Origin: Boswellia sacra
Lineage: Eukaryota; Streptophyta; Magnoliopsida; Sapindales; Burseraceae
DNA: 64,000 bases
Reading direction: 5' to 3'
Assembly (NCBI GenBank): GCA_013180625.2
Contig: SNVD02014626.1
Location: 27,366-91,365 of the forward strand
Positions 1 to 10,857 of this stretch are shown piece by piece. The notes beneath the pieces are model-generated. The model did no database searches and was not told where the DNA came from. It was given only the letters and a program-made list of their open reading frames with translations. Numbering within the stretch: the stretch's first letter is position 1; the number at the start of each line of letters is the position of its first letter. The position numbers and the translations under genes are program-made.

Positions 1-352
1 TCCCCCTTTTTGATGATGACAAACCATTGATTGCTTTCAAATAATATCTAAAATAAAGAATGAAAATAAAATCAAGAATAAACAAAAAGATAGCACTTGT
101 TATGAATATAAACAATCCAACAATTTCTCCCCCTTTTGTTATCATAAAAAAGATTTAATCAAATTAATTACTCCCCCTAAATATATTCTCCCCTTTAACA
201 TATGCTACCATTCAAAGATTAGCATATAAAAATAAAATTACAACATATCCAACATGCCTAATTCTCTTCTAATTATGCAAAATATATCTTGACTAAGGGG
301 TTTAGTCATATTTAGGTCTAGGGACTAATTCCCAAACTTGATTTCTCTCAAA

Positions 353-1420
353 TTAGTTCAATTCTTCTTGCATAGCCAAAATCAAACTTTCGTCATTTTT
401 GGCTTCTTTAAAAGATTTTGGTTCAAATTGAGAGACAAATGCAAAATGATTACAAAAGTTCCTAAAAGAAGATCTAGTTCTCATACCTTGTGATGGTTCA
501 CCAATAATGAGATCTTTTAGGGTGAGCTTTTGCATACCTCCATTCCTTTGGTAATTCTTGGGAAGAATCATTTACTTCCTCAAGCTTTTCTTGTCGAAGT
601 TGTAATTCATCTTTTCATCAAGCCTTGATTCCTTGATTTGCCTTTCTACCTCAACAATATCATCATCTAAATTCTTTGAAGAAATCACATTAGTTTCATC
701 AAATTCAACATGCATAGAATCTTCAATAGTAAGAGTCTTTTTGTTAAAAACTCTATATGCCTTACTATGGTTGGAGTAGCCAACAAAAAATTCCAATATC
801 GGCTTTTGCATCAAATTTTTCAAGGTTATCCTTGGTGTTTAAAATAAAACATTTACATCCAAAAATTTAAAAAAATCCAATGTTGGGTTTTCTTCATTTC
901 CAAAGTTCGTAACGAGTTTTCTTTATTAAAGCTCTAATATGGACTCTATTGATTATAAAGAATGCGGTATTAACGGCTTCAGCCCAAAAATATTTTGACA
1001 AATTATTTTCAAGTAACATGGTCCTAGCCATTTCTTGGATAGTCCTATTTTTCCTCTCAACAACACCATTTTGTTGTGGAGTTCTAGGTGCGGAAAAATT
1101 ATGTTCAAAACCATTTTCATCACAAAGATTTTCAAATGCAACATTGTCTACTTCACCACCATGATCACTCCTAATGGACACAATAGAATACCTTTTTTAT
1201 TTTGGACTCTTTTTGCAAATTTTAAAAAAGCTTGTGTGGCCTCATTTTTAGTTTTCAAGAATAACACCCAAGTGAATCTTGAATAATCATCTACAATAAC
1301 AAAAACATAATACTTTCCACCAAGGCTTTGAGTTCTTGATGGTCCAAATAAATCCAAATGAAGTAATTGTAGAGGTTTATGTGTTGAAATAAATTTCTTA
1401 TGTTTAGAAAAAGTTCTCAC
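353..1420 (-). pseudogene. B1 integrase and start of pol C-terminal region (broken)
   Basis: These are minus-strand frames of a copia integrase. The catalytic core shows the first Asp in LDLFGPSRTQSLGGKYY, the second in SIRSDHGGEVDN, and the Glu after TPQQNGVVERKNRTIQEMA. The downstream part has the usual copia features YELWKGRKPN and VGYSNHSKAYRVFNKKT. Coding capacity is split over at least four frames by single-base indels, for example near 1148-1181 and 820-900. The product would insert element cDNA into the genome. Nothing here could make a full-length enzyme. The region runs directly into the RT-RNase H deletion at its 3' end. Confidence 0.88.
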
Positions 1421-1429
1421 TTGTTTTCC

Positions 1430-1880
1430 AAATTGACAAGCATCACAAATCTTATCATTTTCAAATTTTATTTTTGGAAGACCATCAATTAAATCATTTT
1501 TAGAAATTTATGAAATTGTATCCACGCTAGCATAACCTAATCTTCTATGCCATAACCAAGCATCATGATTAATAATAAAACACTTTCTACATATTCATTA
1601 ACATCAATATCAATTATATAAATATTACCACATCTATTACCAATAAATAATGTCTTATTGTTACTAACATCCTTAATCACACATCTATTAGGCTCAAAAG
1701 TAACAAAATATCCCTTATCACACAATTGACTAATGCTAATCAAATCATGTTTTAAAACATGAACAAGCAAAACATCTTTAATAATAGGTGAAGAAAGGTT
1801 ACCAATATCACCATGTCCGATTACCTTCCTTTGGCATTATCACCGAAGGTCACATATCCTCCTTTCTTCATGATTAATCT
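1430..1880 (-). pseudogene. B1 protease / GAG-pre-integrase remnant
   Basis: Minus-strand reading gives VLKHDLISISQLCDKGYFVTF followed by IKDVSNNKTLFIGNRCGNIY. This is the conserved stretch between the aspartic protease and the integrase zinc-binding domain in this family, matching B2, B3 and B4. The DSGCSRHMTGD active site seen in B2 and B3 falls near 1880-1930 but is disrupted here. Frame changes occur on both sides. Confidence 0.8.
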
Positions 1881-1927
1881 TGAGAACTTGGAGGCATCTC
1901 CGGTCATATGCCTTAAGCATCCACTAT

Positions 1928-3331
1928 CTAAGTAACACTTGTGTTTGCCACTCCTTTGTTTCTACAATCAACATTCAAAGAGTAACTTTTTGGTACCCAA
2001 ATGTTCTTGGATCCTTGGGGGTTAGTTATGGTACTTTTTGGAACCCATATTTGTTTCAAATTAGGATTTCTCTTAATACAGCAAGAATATACTTTGTGTT
2101 CTTTTTCTCCACAATAAGTACATGACTGATTAAGATTATTTCTAGAAGATGCATGAGCAAAATAGTTTTTAAAATACGTTTGTTTTTCATGAGTTTTATA
2201 TCCTAACACTCTTTTATCAAAAACACACATTTGATTTTGTAACATAGAATTCAAATTTTTTGTGCTTTTTGTAAAACTATTAACAAGATTTCTCAAGTCA
2301 TTATTTTCCTTTTTCAAAATAACATTTTCTTTCTCCAATTTATCAAAATCCTTTTGTTTTAAAATGTCATTTTTAGTTTTTAATAAATGTATTTGATTTT
2401 CCAAACTTTCAAAATCTTTTTGCCTTAAAATTTCATTTTCATTTTCTAAAGCTTCATTTGTTTCCAACAACTCTTCTAATTGTGTTAACATGATTTTTGA
2501 CTTCTTTTTGAAAGCATTGATTTTTGAATTTTGTTTATCAACTTGCACATGTAATTTTTGGAATGCTTCAACTAATTCATCATATGAAAACTTAGGATCA
2601 TAGTTTAGAATACTTACCTCATCTTCTCTTAATGCCATGAAGAACGTGTTTGCCACTTCGCAATCTTCTTCATTCTCATTCAAGGTGATTTCATGAGTCA
2701 TGAGAGAACCCATAAGTTCTTCTAATGGTAGTTTGGTGAGGTCCTTTGCTTCTTGAATTGCCGTCACCATTGACTCCTAAGATTTTGGTAGACACCTAAG
2801 AATCTTTCTCACCATTTCAACATTAGAATACGATTTACTAAGAGATTTCAAACCATTGTCAATATCCATAAATCTAATAAACATTTCAGAAATCGATTCA
2901 TTCGGTTTCATCTTAAAAAGCTCATAACTATAAACTAGGATACTAATTTTAGATTCTTTAACTTGACTAGTTTCTTCATGAGTTACATCAAGTGTATGCC
3001 ATATTTCTTGTGCTGTAGAACAAGTAGATATTCTATTAAAGACATTTCTATCTATAGCATAATATAACACATTCATAGCTTTAGCATTCAAACTCAATTT
3101 CTTTTTATCATCTTCACTAAACTCTTTAGGTTATTTAAGCATGCTTTCCCCATTTTCAATTTTGGTAGGAACAAAAGGTCCTTCAAAAACAATAGACCAC
3201 AAATCATAATCAAAAGATTTCAAGAAAATACTCATTCTAGTTTTCCAATAAGAGTAATCACTTCTATTAAAAAATGGAGGTCTAGAGATAGAAAGCCCCT
3301 CAACATACGAAGATGAATTAAAAGTTGCCAT
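1928..3331 (-). pseudogene. B1 gag (broken, first zinc knuckle deleted)
   Basis: Gag binds element RNA and forms the particle. The start at 3331 gives MATFNSSSYVEGLSISRPPFF, then the copia gag core DYSYWKTRMSIFLKSFDYDLW. This is followed by the EIWHTL and MVRKILRCLPKS motifs and a long Lys/Glu/Asn-rich coiled-coil section. A CCHC knuckle CTYCGEKEHKVYSC survives near the end. The first knuckle, present in B4 (CYECKKPRHVKIDC), is missing through an in-frame deletion at about 2664. Breaks at 3131 (TTA/TAA stop) and about 2777 (stop after LPKS) split the frame. It is the first gene after the primer-binding site. Confidence 0.88.
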
Positions 3332-3372
3332 AGCTCAAAAATCGATAAAGATTTAAAAAATTGAGCAACTTT

Positions 3373-3384
3373 GCTCTGATACCA
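3373..3384 (-). other. Primer-binding site of B1
   Basis: On the minus strand this reads TGGTATCAGAGC, the complement of the plant initiator-Met tRNA 3' end. It starts two bases inside the 5' LTR boundary. Confidence 0.92.
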
Positions 3385-3386
3385 CT

Positions 3387-5216
3387 TGTTGACCCAGGTA
3401 TGGCAACCCAAGAGGGGGGGGTGAATTTGGTTTTTATTTATAAAAACTAATTTACAAAACTTTTCTTGAAAAATCAAAATTATTTAACTCTTTCTTTGAG
3501 AATAAAGGTGAAGAAGATGAAAATAGAATGCAATCAAGAGAATAGAAATAAAGAACAATCACAAGTGCAAGTTAATGCAAAGAGATAGGGATAGAGAGAG
3601 TGCAAACTAAATTTACGTGGTTCAGCAAACCTTGCCTACGCCTACGGACTCCTAGCTCCACGAGCTAAGTTTTCTACTAAGTTGTAGAAATCTTTACAAC
3701 TTTCTTGATGAGCAACCTCACCAAGACTTTTTCCTTCAACTCTTGGTAACACCACACCAAGAGTTCTTCTTGATGGACAACCTCACCAAGGCAACTTTCT
3801 TCGACCCTTGGTAACACCGCACCAAGAGTTATTCATGATGAACAACCTTACTAAGCCAACTTCCTTCAACTCTTGATAACACCACACCCAGAGTTCTTCT
3901 TGATGAACAACCTCACCAAGGCAACTTCTTTCAACTCTGGATAGCACCATACCAAGAGTTCTTCTTGATGAACAACCTCACCAAGGAAAGAGTTCTCTCA
4001 GGGATAACTTTTATCCTTTACAAGAACATCTCACTCTCACCACATTACAAGAACAAAGAAAATTTTTACAACAAAAGTGCAACTCTCTTCAAAGAGTAGA
4101 TAAAGAATATAAAAGTCTCTAAACTTGATATTTCTCTTATTTGTGGCTTGATAGATTCTTCTCTTCTTCTTCTTACTGAATGCATGGGAGAAGGGCTCCT
4201 TTTATAGGCAAATGGGATGAACTTAATCAAGTGAAGACACCAACTACAAATTTTCTGCCCACCATAAAAACTAAATTTTTTCTACCATTTTTGTCAATGT
4301 TTCACTTGAAATTTGAAAATATGAAAAACATGAACAATCTATAAAATTGAATAAACTTTCCAACGCATCAAGAATCAAGTCATTTGGATATCTGTAGCTC
4401 AAGATATGGCCAAAACACCATTCGGTGCTCATGCGAGTTGATTTTTCTTCCTTATGTCAGTCCGCCGACTTGCATGTCAATTATGTCAGCCTTCCCTTTA
4501 AAATTTGAATATCTTCAAAACATATAAAATGTGCCTCATTAATTTATATTTCCAATGCCATAATAATCAAGTGATTTTGATATCTCTAGCTCAAGATATG
4601 GATAAAACACCATTTGGTGCTCATGTGAATTGATTTCTCCTCCTTGTGTCAGTCCATTGAATTGCATGTCAATTATGTCAGCCGTCGATTTGAAATTTGA
4701 ATTTCTTCAAAAAATATGAAATGTGAGTTATTAAGTCATCTTTCTAATGCCATAAGAATCAAGTGATTTAGATATTTCTAGCTCAAGATATGTCTAAAAT
4801 AGTATTTGGTGCTCATGTCAGCTGCTTCTATTTGTCTTTCAACTTGCATGATGATTTGGACAACCTTGCACTTGAAATTTGAATTTTTTTAAAACATGTA
4901 AAATGTTATAAATTGAGTAAGCTTTCCAAAGGGTTAAGAATCATATCATTTAGACATTTATAGAGAAATATATGACCAATTATTTAAACAATACTTATGT
5001 ATCACATTCCTTGAGTCAAACCTTGTTCTTAAACTTTGGTGCCTTTAACATATAGTCTTCTCCTTAGCTTCAACACTTCATTTTAATAAGCCTCTTCTTG
5101 ATTTTACAATTATTTCAATGATCTTACTATTACAAATAAATAAACATGTTAGTAAATCTCAAGTAATCAATGTTTATTGTTATCATCAAAATTATCATGT
5201 AGCCTTAGGGCTAATA
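3387..5216 (-). repeat. B1 5' LTR (family B)
   Basis: This 1.83-kb LTR reads on the minus strand from TG(TTAGCCC), here mutated to TA, to GGGTCAACA. It contains a 65-bp minisatellite (about 3715-3990), degenerate copies of a roughly 190-bp repeat (about 4300-4990), and a TATA-like CCTATAAAAGG on the minus strand near 4200. It is homologous to the LTRs at 46536, 51267, 56474 and 63326. Confidence 0.93.
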
Positions 5217-6024
5217 GTTCGGTTATAAAAAACTACGTCTACGGACAGCTATCGAGCTGTAATTCACTATGCTCTTGTTTGTACAATCTTTATGACCTTT
5301 TACAGTGCTAACTCACCCTCACACACTGACCTAATCTTTGACAAACAAAATCTTCGCAAAGATTCTAAACACTAGTGAAACTGCTTACTCTCTCTCAAAG
5401 ATAACTTAACAGAACATTGTTAAGTTATAAATAACAATCAATGTCTGACAAAATAAACACTCAACCCTCATGATTTCTTAAGTGTTTGCTAACTCGCTCA
5501 GACTCGATCAACACCTCATGTACAATTTTTAATTCTCATACATGATTACAAAGACTCAATAAATCAAAGACATAACAACATTCCTTGGCGTTAAAGCTTG
5601 TGTCTTTGCAAAGTTGCGGAATGCGCGGAATGTCTTTAACAACCAACAATCTCGCTTTTGCATAAAAGACTATCTCGCCCTCTTCACTATGTTATTGACG
5701 TTTTATTATATAATGAGAGGTCTTGATACAATCTCCCTACAGTCCTGTAAAGATCTTAATCAAGATCACATTAGGATTAGGATAACAAAATAGGAAAATG
5801 CTTTTTAGTTAATCTCCTAAAGGAATAAGGGTATATCAACTATCTTCCTATTTTGATTAGGATACAAAATATTATCCTAATCAAGAGAGATAATAATCAA
5901 AGTACTTCTTATAAAAATTAGTTAGAAATAGTAAAATGGGAATAAACCACTTTAATTACTTTGATCACAAGTTAACCGAAAATTTGAACATGTGTATAAT
6001 ACATGTTTGTCGTTATCACCAACA
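5217..6024 (-). repeat. A 3' LTR, truncated by B1 insertion
   Basis: Homologous to 26340-27173 (shared markers: GACAGCTATCGAGCTG, CTATCTCGCCCTCTTCAC, CGTTATCACCAA). The minus-strand start is TGTTGGTGATAAC. The inner end continues into the polypurine tract ATCTCTCCCTTTTT (plus strand) at 6025-6038. The outer end is cut at 5217 by B1. Confidence 0.9.
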
Positions 6025-6433
6025 ATCTCTCCCTTTTTGGCAACTTGTGATGAAAGCACTTAACTATTTCTAAGAACACCACATGATAAACCAGTTAAAA
6101 AAAATTTCATGAATTGTAAAACAGGGAAATGACCTAATCAAAATAATCTGCAACTGTTGTGAAACTCATAATAGCACACTGTCATAAGATATATGATAGA
6201 ACATAGGACTAAGTAAAGTGTCACCAGTACATATTGCAAAACAAAGGAAAATATTTTGTTAAACACAACAGCACTAAAAAAAAAAAACATCTACAACATT
6301 TAGTCAATGTACTGATGTAGATAAGGTAGCAAGTCATGCAAATGCACACCGCATATAACGGAGTCATTCTCCCCCTTGATGTGTGATCTTCAAAGGCATT
6401 CTCCCCCTCGATTTCAGCACAAGTAGCCAAAAT
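6025..6433 (-). other. A polypurine tract and 3' untranslated stretch
   Basis: The first 14 bases are the polypurine tract next to the 3' LTR. The remainder is non-coding or the decayed tail of the envelope-like ORF. No other signal is seen. Confidence 0.6.
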
Positions 6434-6689
6434 CTAAACAAGTCTTGGAGACATCCAAACAGGTGGAGATGTAGAGCTGCCAGGGCATTTGACAAATTTG
6501 CGAGCAACATGCTTAACCCTACGCTTAGGAGTAGAGGTTTGCTGAACAGATGGGTCTAGTTCTGTTGAAGCTGCAACTGGGGCTGGGTGTGCAGCAGGAT
6601 CTGGTGTTGGAGGAACGTCAATTGTATTCGAGGAAGTGGCTGTAACTTCAGTAACTACTTTGCAAATTTCTCTTTCAATTCTTTCGGCA

Positions 6690-6694
6690 CTAGT
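6690..6694. repeat. Target-site duplication CTAGT, left of TRIM array
   Basis: Identical to 8512-8516. Removing one copy plus the array restores the reading frame of the A envelope-like ORF on the minus strand. Confidence 0.92.
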
Positions 6695-8511
6695 TGTAAC
6701 ATCCCACATCGCTTGGGAATATGATGTGATATGTGCTTAAATACCTTGTGAGCTCCTTAAGCTGTTGGAGGCCTTTTGGGTGCAAAGCCCGAAAGCAAAA
6801 CCGTGACAGACTGTGTGTCCAAAGCGGACAATATCCAACAGTGGGCCGAGGTATTGGGCTTTGCGTGTGCATGGGGGCCACCGCTTGAGACTATATGGGG
6901 GCCACCTCTTGAGGGTTTATGGGGACCGCAAAGTGTCACACATAGTGCAAAGTGCCACATGCAGACCGGGATGTTACAAATGGTATCAGAGCCTAGCCCA
7001 ACCGGAAGTGTGGGATGTCACCCTGAGGATATAAGCCCAATCAAGCGAGGACGCTTTATTCCTAAGGGGGGGTGAATGTAACATCCCACATCGCTTGGGA
7101 ATATGATGTGATATGTGCTTAAATACCTTGTGAGCTCCTTAAGCTGTTGGAGGCCTTTTGGGTTGCAAAGCCCGAAAGCAAAACCGTGACGGACTGTGTG
7201 TCTAAAGCGGACAATATCCAACAGTGGGCCGAGGTATTGGGCTTTGCGTGCGCATGGGGGTCACCGCTTGAGACTATGTGGGGGCCACCTCTTGAGGGTT
7301 TATAGGGACCGCAAAGTGTCACACATAGTACAAAGTGCCACATGCAGACCGGGATGTTACAAATGGTATCAGAGCTTAGCCCAACCAGAAGTGTGGGATG
7401 TCACCCTGAGAATATAAGCCCAATCAAGCGAGGACGCTTGATTCCTAAGGGGGCGTGAATGTAACATCCCACATCGCTTGGGAATATGATGTGATATGTG
7501 CTTAAATACCTTGTGAGCTCCTTAAGTTGTTGGAGGCCTTTTGGGTTGCAAAGCCCGAAAGCAAAACCGTGACGGACTGTGTGTCTAAAGCGGACAATAT
7601 CCAACAGTGGGCCGAGGAATTGGGCTTTGCGTGTGCATGGGGCCCACCGCTTGAGACTATGTGGGGGCCACCTCTTGAGGGTTTATGGGGACCGTAAAGT
7701 GCCACACATAGTGCAAAGTGCCACATGCGGACCGGGATGTTACAAATGGTATCAGAGCCTAGCCCAACCGGAAGTGTGGGATGTCACCCTTGAGGATATA
7801 AGCCCAATCAAGCGAGGACGCTTGATTCCTAAGGGGGGGTGAATGTAACATCCCACATCGCTTGGGAATATGATGTGATATGTGCTTAAATACCTTGTGA
7901 GCTCCTTAAGCTGTTGGAGGCCTTTTGGGTTGCAAAGCCCGAAAGCAAAACCGTGATGGACTGTGTGTTCAAAGCGGACAATATCCAACAGTGGGCCGAG
8001 GTATTGGGCTTTGCGCACGCATGGGGGCCACCGCTTGAGACTGTGTGGGGGCCACCTCTTGAGGGTTTATGGGGACCGCAAAGTGCCACACATAGTGCAA
8101 AGTGCCACATGCGGACCGGGATGTTACAAATGGTATCAGAGCCAAGCCAAACCGGAAGTGTGGGATGTCACCCTGAGGATATAAGCCCAATCAAGCGAGG
8201 ACGCTTGATTCCTAAGGAGGGGTGAATGTAACATCCCACATCGCTTGGGAATATGATGTGATATGTGCTTAAATACCTTGTGAGCTCCTTAAGCTGTTGG
8301 AGGCCTTTTGGGTTGCAAAGCCCGAAAGCAAAACCGTGACGGACTGTGTGTCTAAAGCGGACAATATCCAACAGTGGGCCGATGTATTGGGCTTTGCGTG
8401 CGCATGGGAGCCACCGCTTGAGACTATGTGAGGGCCACCTCTTGAGGGTTTATGGGGACCGCAAAGTGTCACACATAGTGCAAAGTGCCACATGCGGACC
8501 GGGATGTTACA
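6695..8511 (+). mobile_element. Tandem TRIM array: five LTRs, four internal segments
   Basis: A terminal-repeat retrotransposon in miniature. LTRs lie at 6695-6978, 7077-7361, 7460-7744, 7844-8128 and 8227-8511. Each is about 285 bp, begins TGTAACATCCC and ends with its exact inverse GGGATGTTACA. The four 98-99-bp interiors each carry the primer-binding site TGGTATCAGAGC two bases after the LTR and a purine-rich AAGGGGGGGTGAA before the next LTR. No protein is encoded. One pair of 5-bp target duplications (CTAGT) brackets the whole array at 6690-6694 and 8512-8516, so it counts as one insertion. The period is 382-384 bp. Short ORFs in it are chance frames. Confidence 0.95.
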
Positions 8512-8516
8512 CTAGT
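8512..8516. repeat. Target-site duplication CTAGT, right of TRIM array
   Basis: Pairs with 6690-6694. Confidence 0.92.
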
Positions 8517-10116
8517 TTCAGTGGTTTGAGCAGGTGGTTGTGAAGATGGTGGATGAGGAATGTCTTTAGCTGCTGCAGGTGTTGAAATGTCCAAGGATTC
8601 TTTTTTAGCAGATGGTGAAGGCTGTTTCATCTGAATCAGACTCTTCATGCAAAGTAGGAGCAGATTTTGCTGATTTTTGCTGCTTCTGACCAGATGAGTT
8701 TTTCACCATTTTCAATTTCTTCTTTCCCTTTTGGATACTTCCCTTGACAGAGGCCTTGTTGGATTTTTCATTTAGCTTTTGTGCTGCTGCTTTATCTTTC
8801 ATAACAGTAGGCTGTGCAACTGGACTTGATGAACTTGGAGTTGTGTGCTCAGATGGTGGTGCAATGGTTTCAAAAATATCAGCAACTGGTGATTTTGGTA
8901 CCACAGGTATAGGTTCAGGTTCAGATGCCATCATGTAAGGTGCTGTGAACTGAGACTATCCAAGAAACTAACTTTCCAACATAGATTGCTTGTGTTTAAT
9001 CTCCTTTAAATCCTGCAAAATTTCTGTCGAAGCAGTATTGATTATGTCAAGTTTTTCCTCAATAGATTTCATTTGATTCTTCCTAATTCTAGTGGGTTTA
9101 GGTTGAGGTGCAAGGAGATCAGTTTGATCATGTAATCTCTGAAGGAAAGCCTTGGTGATTGACTTAGACAGATCCTCGGTTTGTTCAATAAAACTTACAG
9201 GAACATTGTTTTGAGCAAGGATGCCTTGTATTAGACAGGGGAACACAAGCAGATAGTAATCCGATTGATGGGAACCAATTTGAACTATTGTTCTGTAAGC
9301 TAAAAGTCCAAAATTCATTGGCCTATTAGTTCCTAGACATAAAATGAGTTTCAATCTATCTTCTCAAACCTGATTTTGGTGGGAAGAAGGGAACCAATCA
9401 AACTGAGCAATTTTGTGTAGCACTCGGTATTTTTTCTTCAGATATTTCTGGTCAAGACCATATTTGTGTTTCCATTGGATATTCGTTCGACTAGTAACTT
9501 CCTTGATTATGTCAGCCATGTTAAATTCTTCATCAAGAGAATGCATGCTTCCTATTGGAATGTCCATAAAAGAGTTTATGACATTGGGAGAAAATTTCAC
9601 AAACTTTCCCCGACAGTAGACTCTATGATAATGCATACTCCTAGGATCATCTATGGTGCTTGAAATGTTAGCATAGAATTCCTGAATCAAGGTTTTAACA
9701 GGAGGAAGAAAATTTGATACCATTCGAGTCTAGTAATTGGACTCTATCATCTCGCTGACACCATAGGAGTCGAAGTCTGAGACTTTCACAAGTCGTTCTA
9801 GCTGAAGCTTCCTCTATGAAGTGAACTTGTCAAACTTCTGTTTGATTACAGCCGTGAGAAATTTGTTGTATTTTGGTTTGATCTTTTCTTTGATTTTCTT
9901 TGCTAGCACTTGTTCATCTACGCTCATGGCAGGATCAACTGCTGTCTGATCTTGTCTGTGTTGTGTTGGAGGCGACTGGCTACTGTTATCACTGTCATGA
10001 CTGGAGCCGCTTGAAGAAGAATCACTGGCTGTTGAGTTTGAAGATGCCATGGCTAGGGTTTCTAAATTATAGAAATTTTCAAAACAAAGACAGAGAAATG
10101 CGGGACAAGGAAGCAA

Positions 10117-10857
10117 TTGTGGAAGAAGGATTATATGAACAGGAAATAAGCCACAAACTATTTTTTATATATACTAGGCAAATTTTTGAGAAAATTTTTT
10201 ATTTTTAACAAAAATTAATGTCTTTCATTTCCAAAAACTGTTTAATAACTCCCTTCAAAACACTTGAAATCAAATTTGAATTGAATTAAAAAATGGAATA
10301 CTGATAGAAAAAGGATTCCCGCCATTGATACTTCTCCCTCTTAATTCAATAATGCTGATGGCAAAAATTTGACACATTGACATACAAGTGACTTAATTTT
10401 TGAGAATAAGCACATAGGACATTCTTATGAAAAACGTAACAACACAGTTTTTTATATCATAATAGGAATATCTGAATTATCATATTTTTCATTCTAAAGA
10501 GCATAATTTTTTGATTTTGAGAGATTCACACATTTAAGCTTTATTTTGAATATATTGAGTAAACAACTTGAGTATGCTTCTCACACACACAAAAGTTAGT
10601 CTCAATATAAATTTGCTAAGTAATACAGTAGCTTTCACACATGTATAGAGGTAGCCCTTTTTCATTTGAGTGGGTGACCTCATCATATTTCTCAGATACA
10701 ATGACGTTACTCTTAATGGATGGCTTTCACACATTATATATTGGTAGCCAATATTTTAATTATTCACGTAATTTTTTATATCACAACTCAAAAACATGCT
10801 AATTTAGAAGGAAAATTATGATACTACAGATATGAATAACATAACAGAATACTGTAT
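10117..10857 (-). other. A spacer between pol and envelope-like ORF
   Basis: AT-rich sequence with no recognisable coding potential. Sirevirus third ORFs usually lie after such a spacer. No splice acceptor can be assigned with confidence. Confidence 0.5.

Larger units (their letters stand above)
1..5216 (-). mobile_element. Copia element B1, non-autonomous, left LTR outside window
   Basis: This is a Ty1/copia element on the minus strand. Position 1 lies in the polypurine tract, so the 3' LTR is just beyond the window. The interior (to 3386) carries gag, protease and integrase remnants but no reverse transcriptase or RNase H. At about 306-314 the sequence jumps from the pol end straight to a point upstream of RT, removing about 1.35 kb relative to B4. 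The 5' LTR follows at 3387-5216. B1 is inserted in the 3' LTR of element A, whose sequence resumes with GTTCG at 5217. The 5-bp target duplication cannot be confirmed because the other end is missing. All genes carry frameshifts. Confidence 0.9.
6434..10116 (-). pseudogene. A envelope-like third ORF (broken, interrupted by TRIM array)
   Basis: Reading starts at about 10053 with MASSNSTASDSSSSGSSHD, a Ser-rich head. A central domain follows at 9364-9723 (LIQEFYANISSTIDD, VYCRGKFVKFSPNVINSF) and 8968-9354 (RPMNFGLLAYRTIVQIG). I recognise this as the putative plant transposon protein domain seen in envelope-like ORFs of plant retroelements. The tail is Pro/Ser/Lys-rich (8605-8934), continues past the TRIM array into 6434-6694, and ends in a basic, Pro-rich section. 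Stops at about 9813, 9363 and 8967 break the frame. The role in these elements is unproven. No clear transmembrane segment is seen. Confidence 0.72.

Noticed and set aside
6757..8543. Many overlapping 65-103-codon frames on both strands with near-identical repeated sequences
   Set aside because: They are frames through the TRIM LTRs and interiors, repeat with the 383-bp period and have no coding signature.
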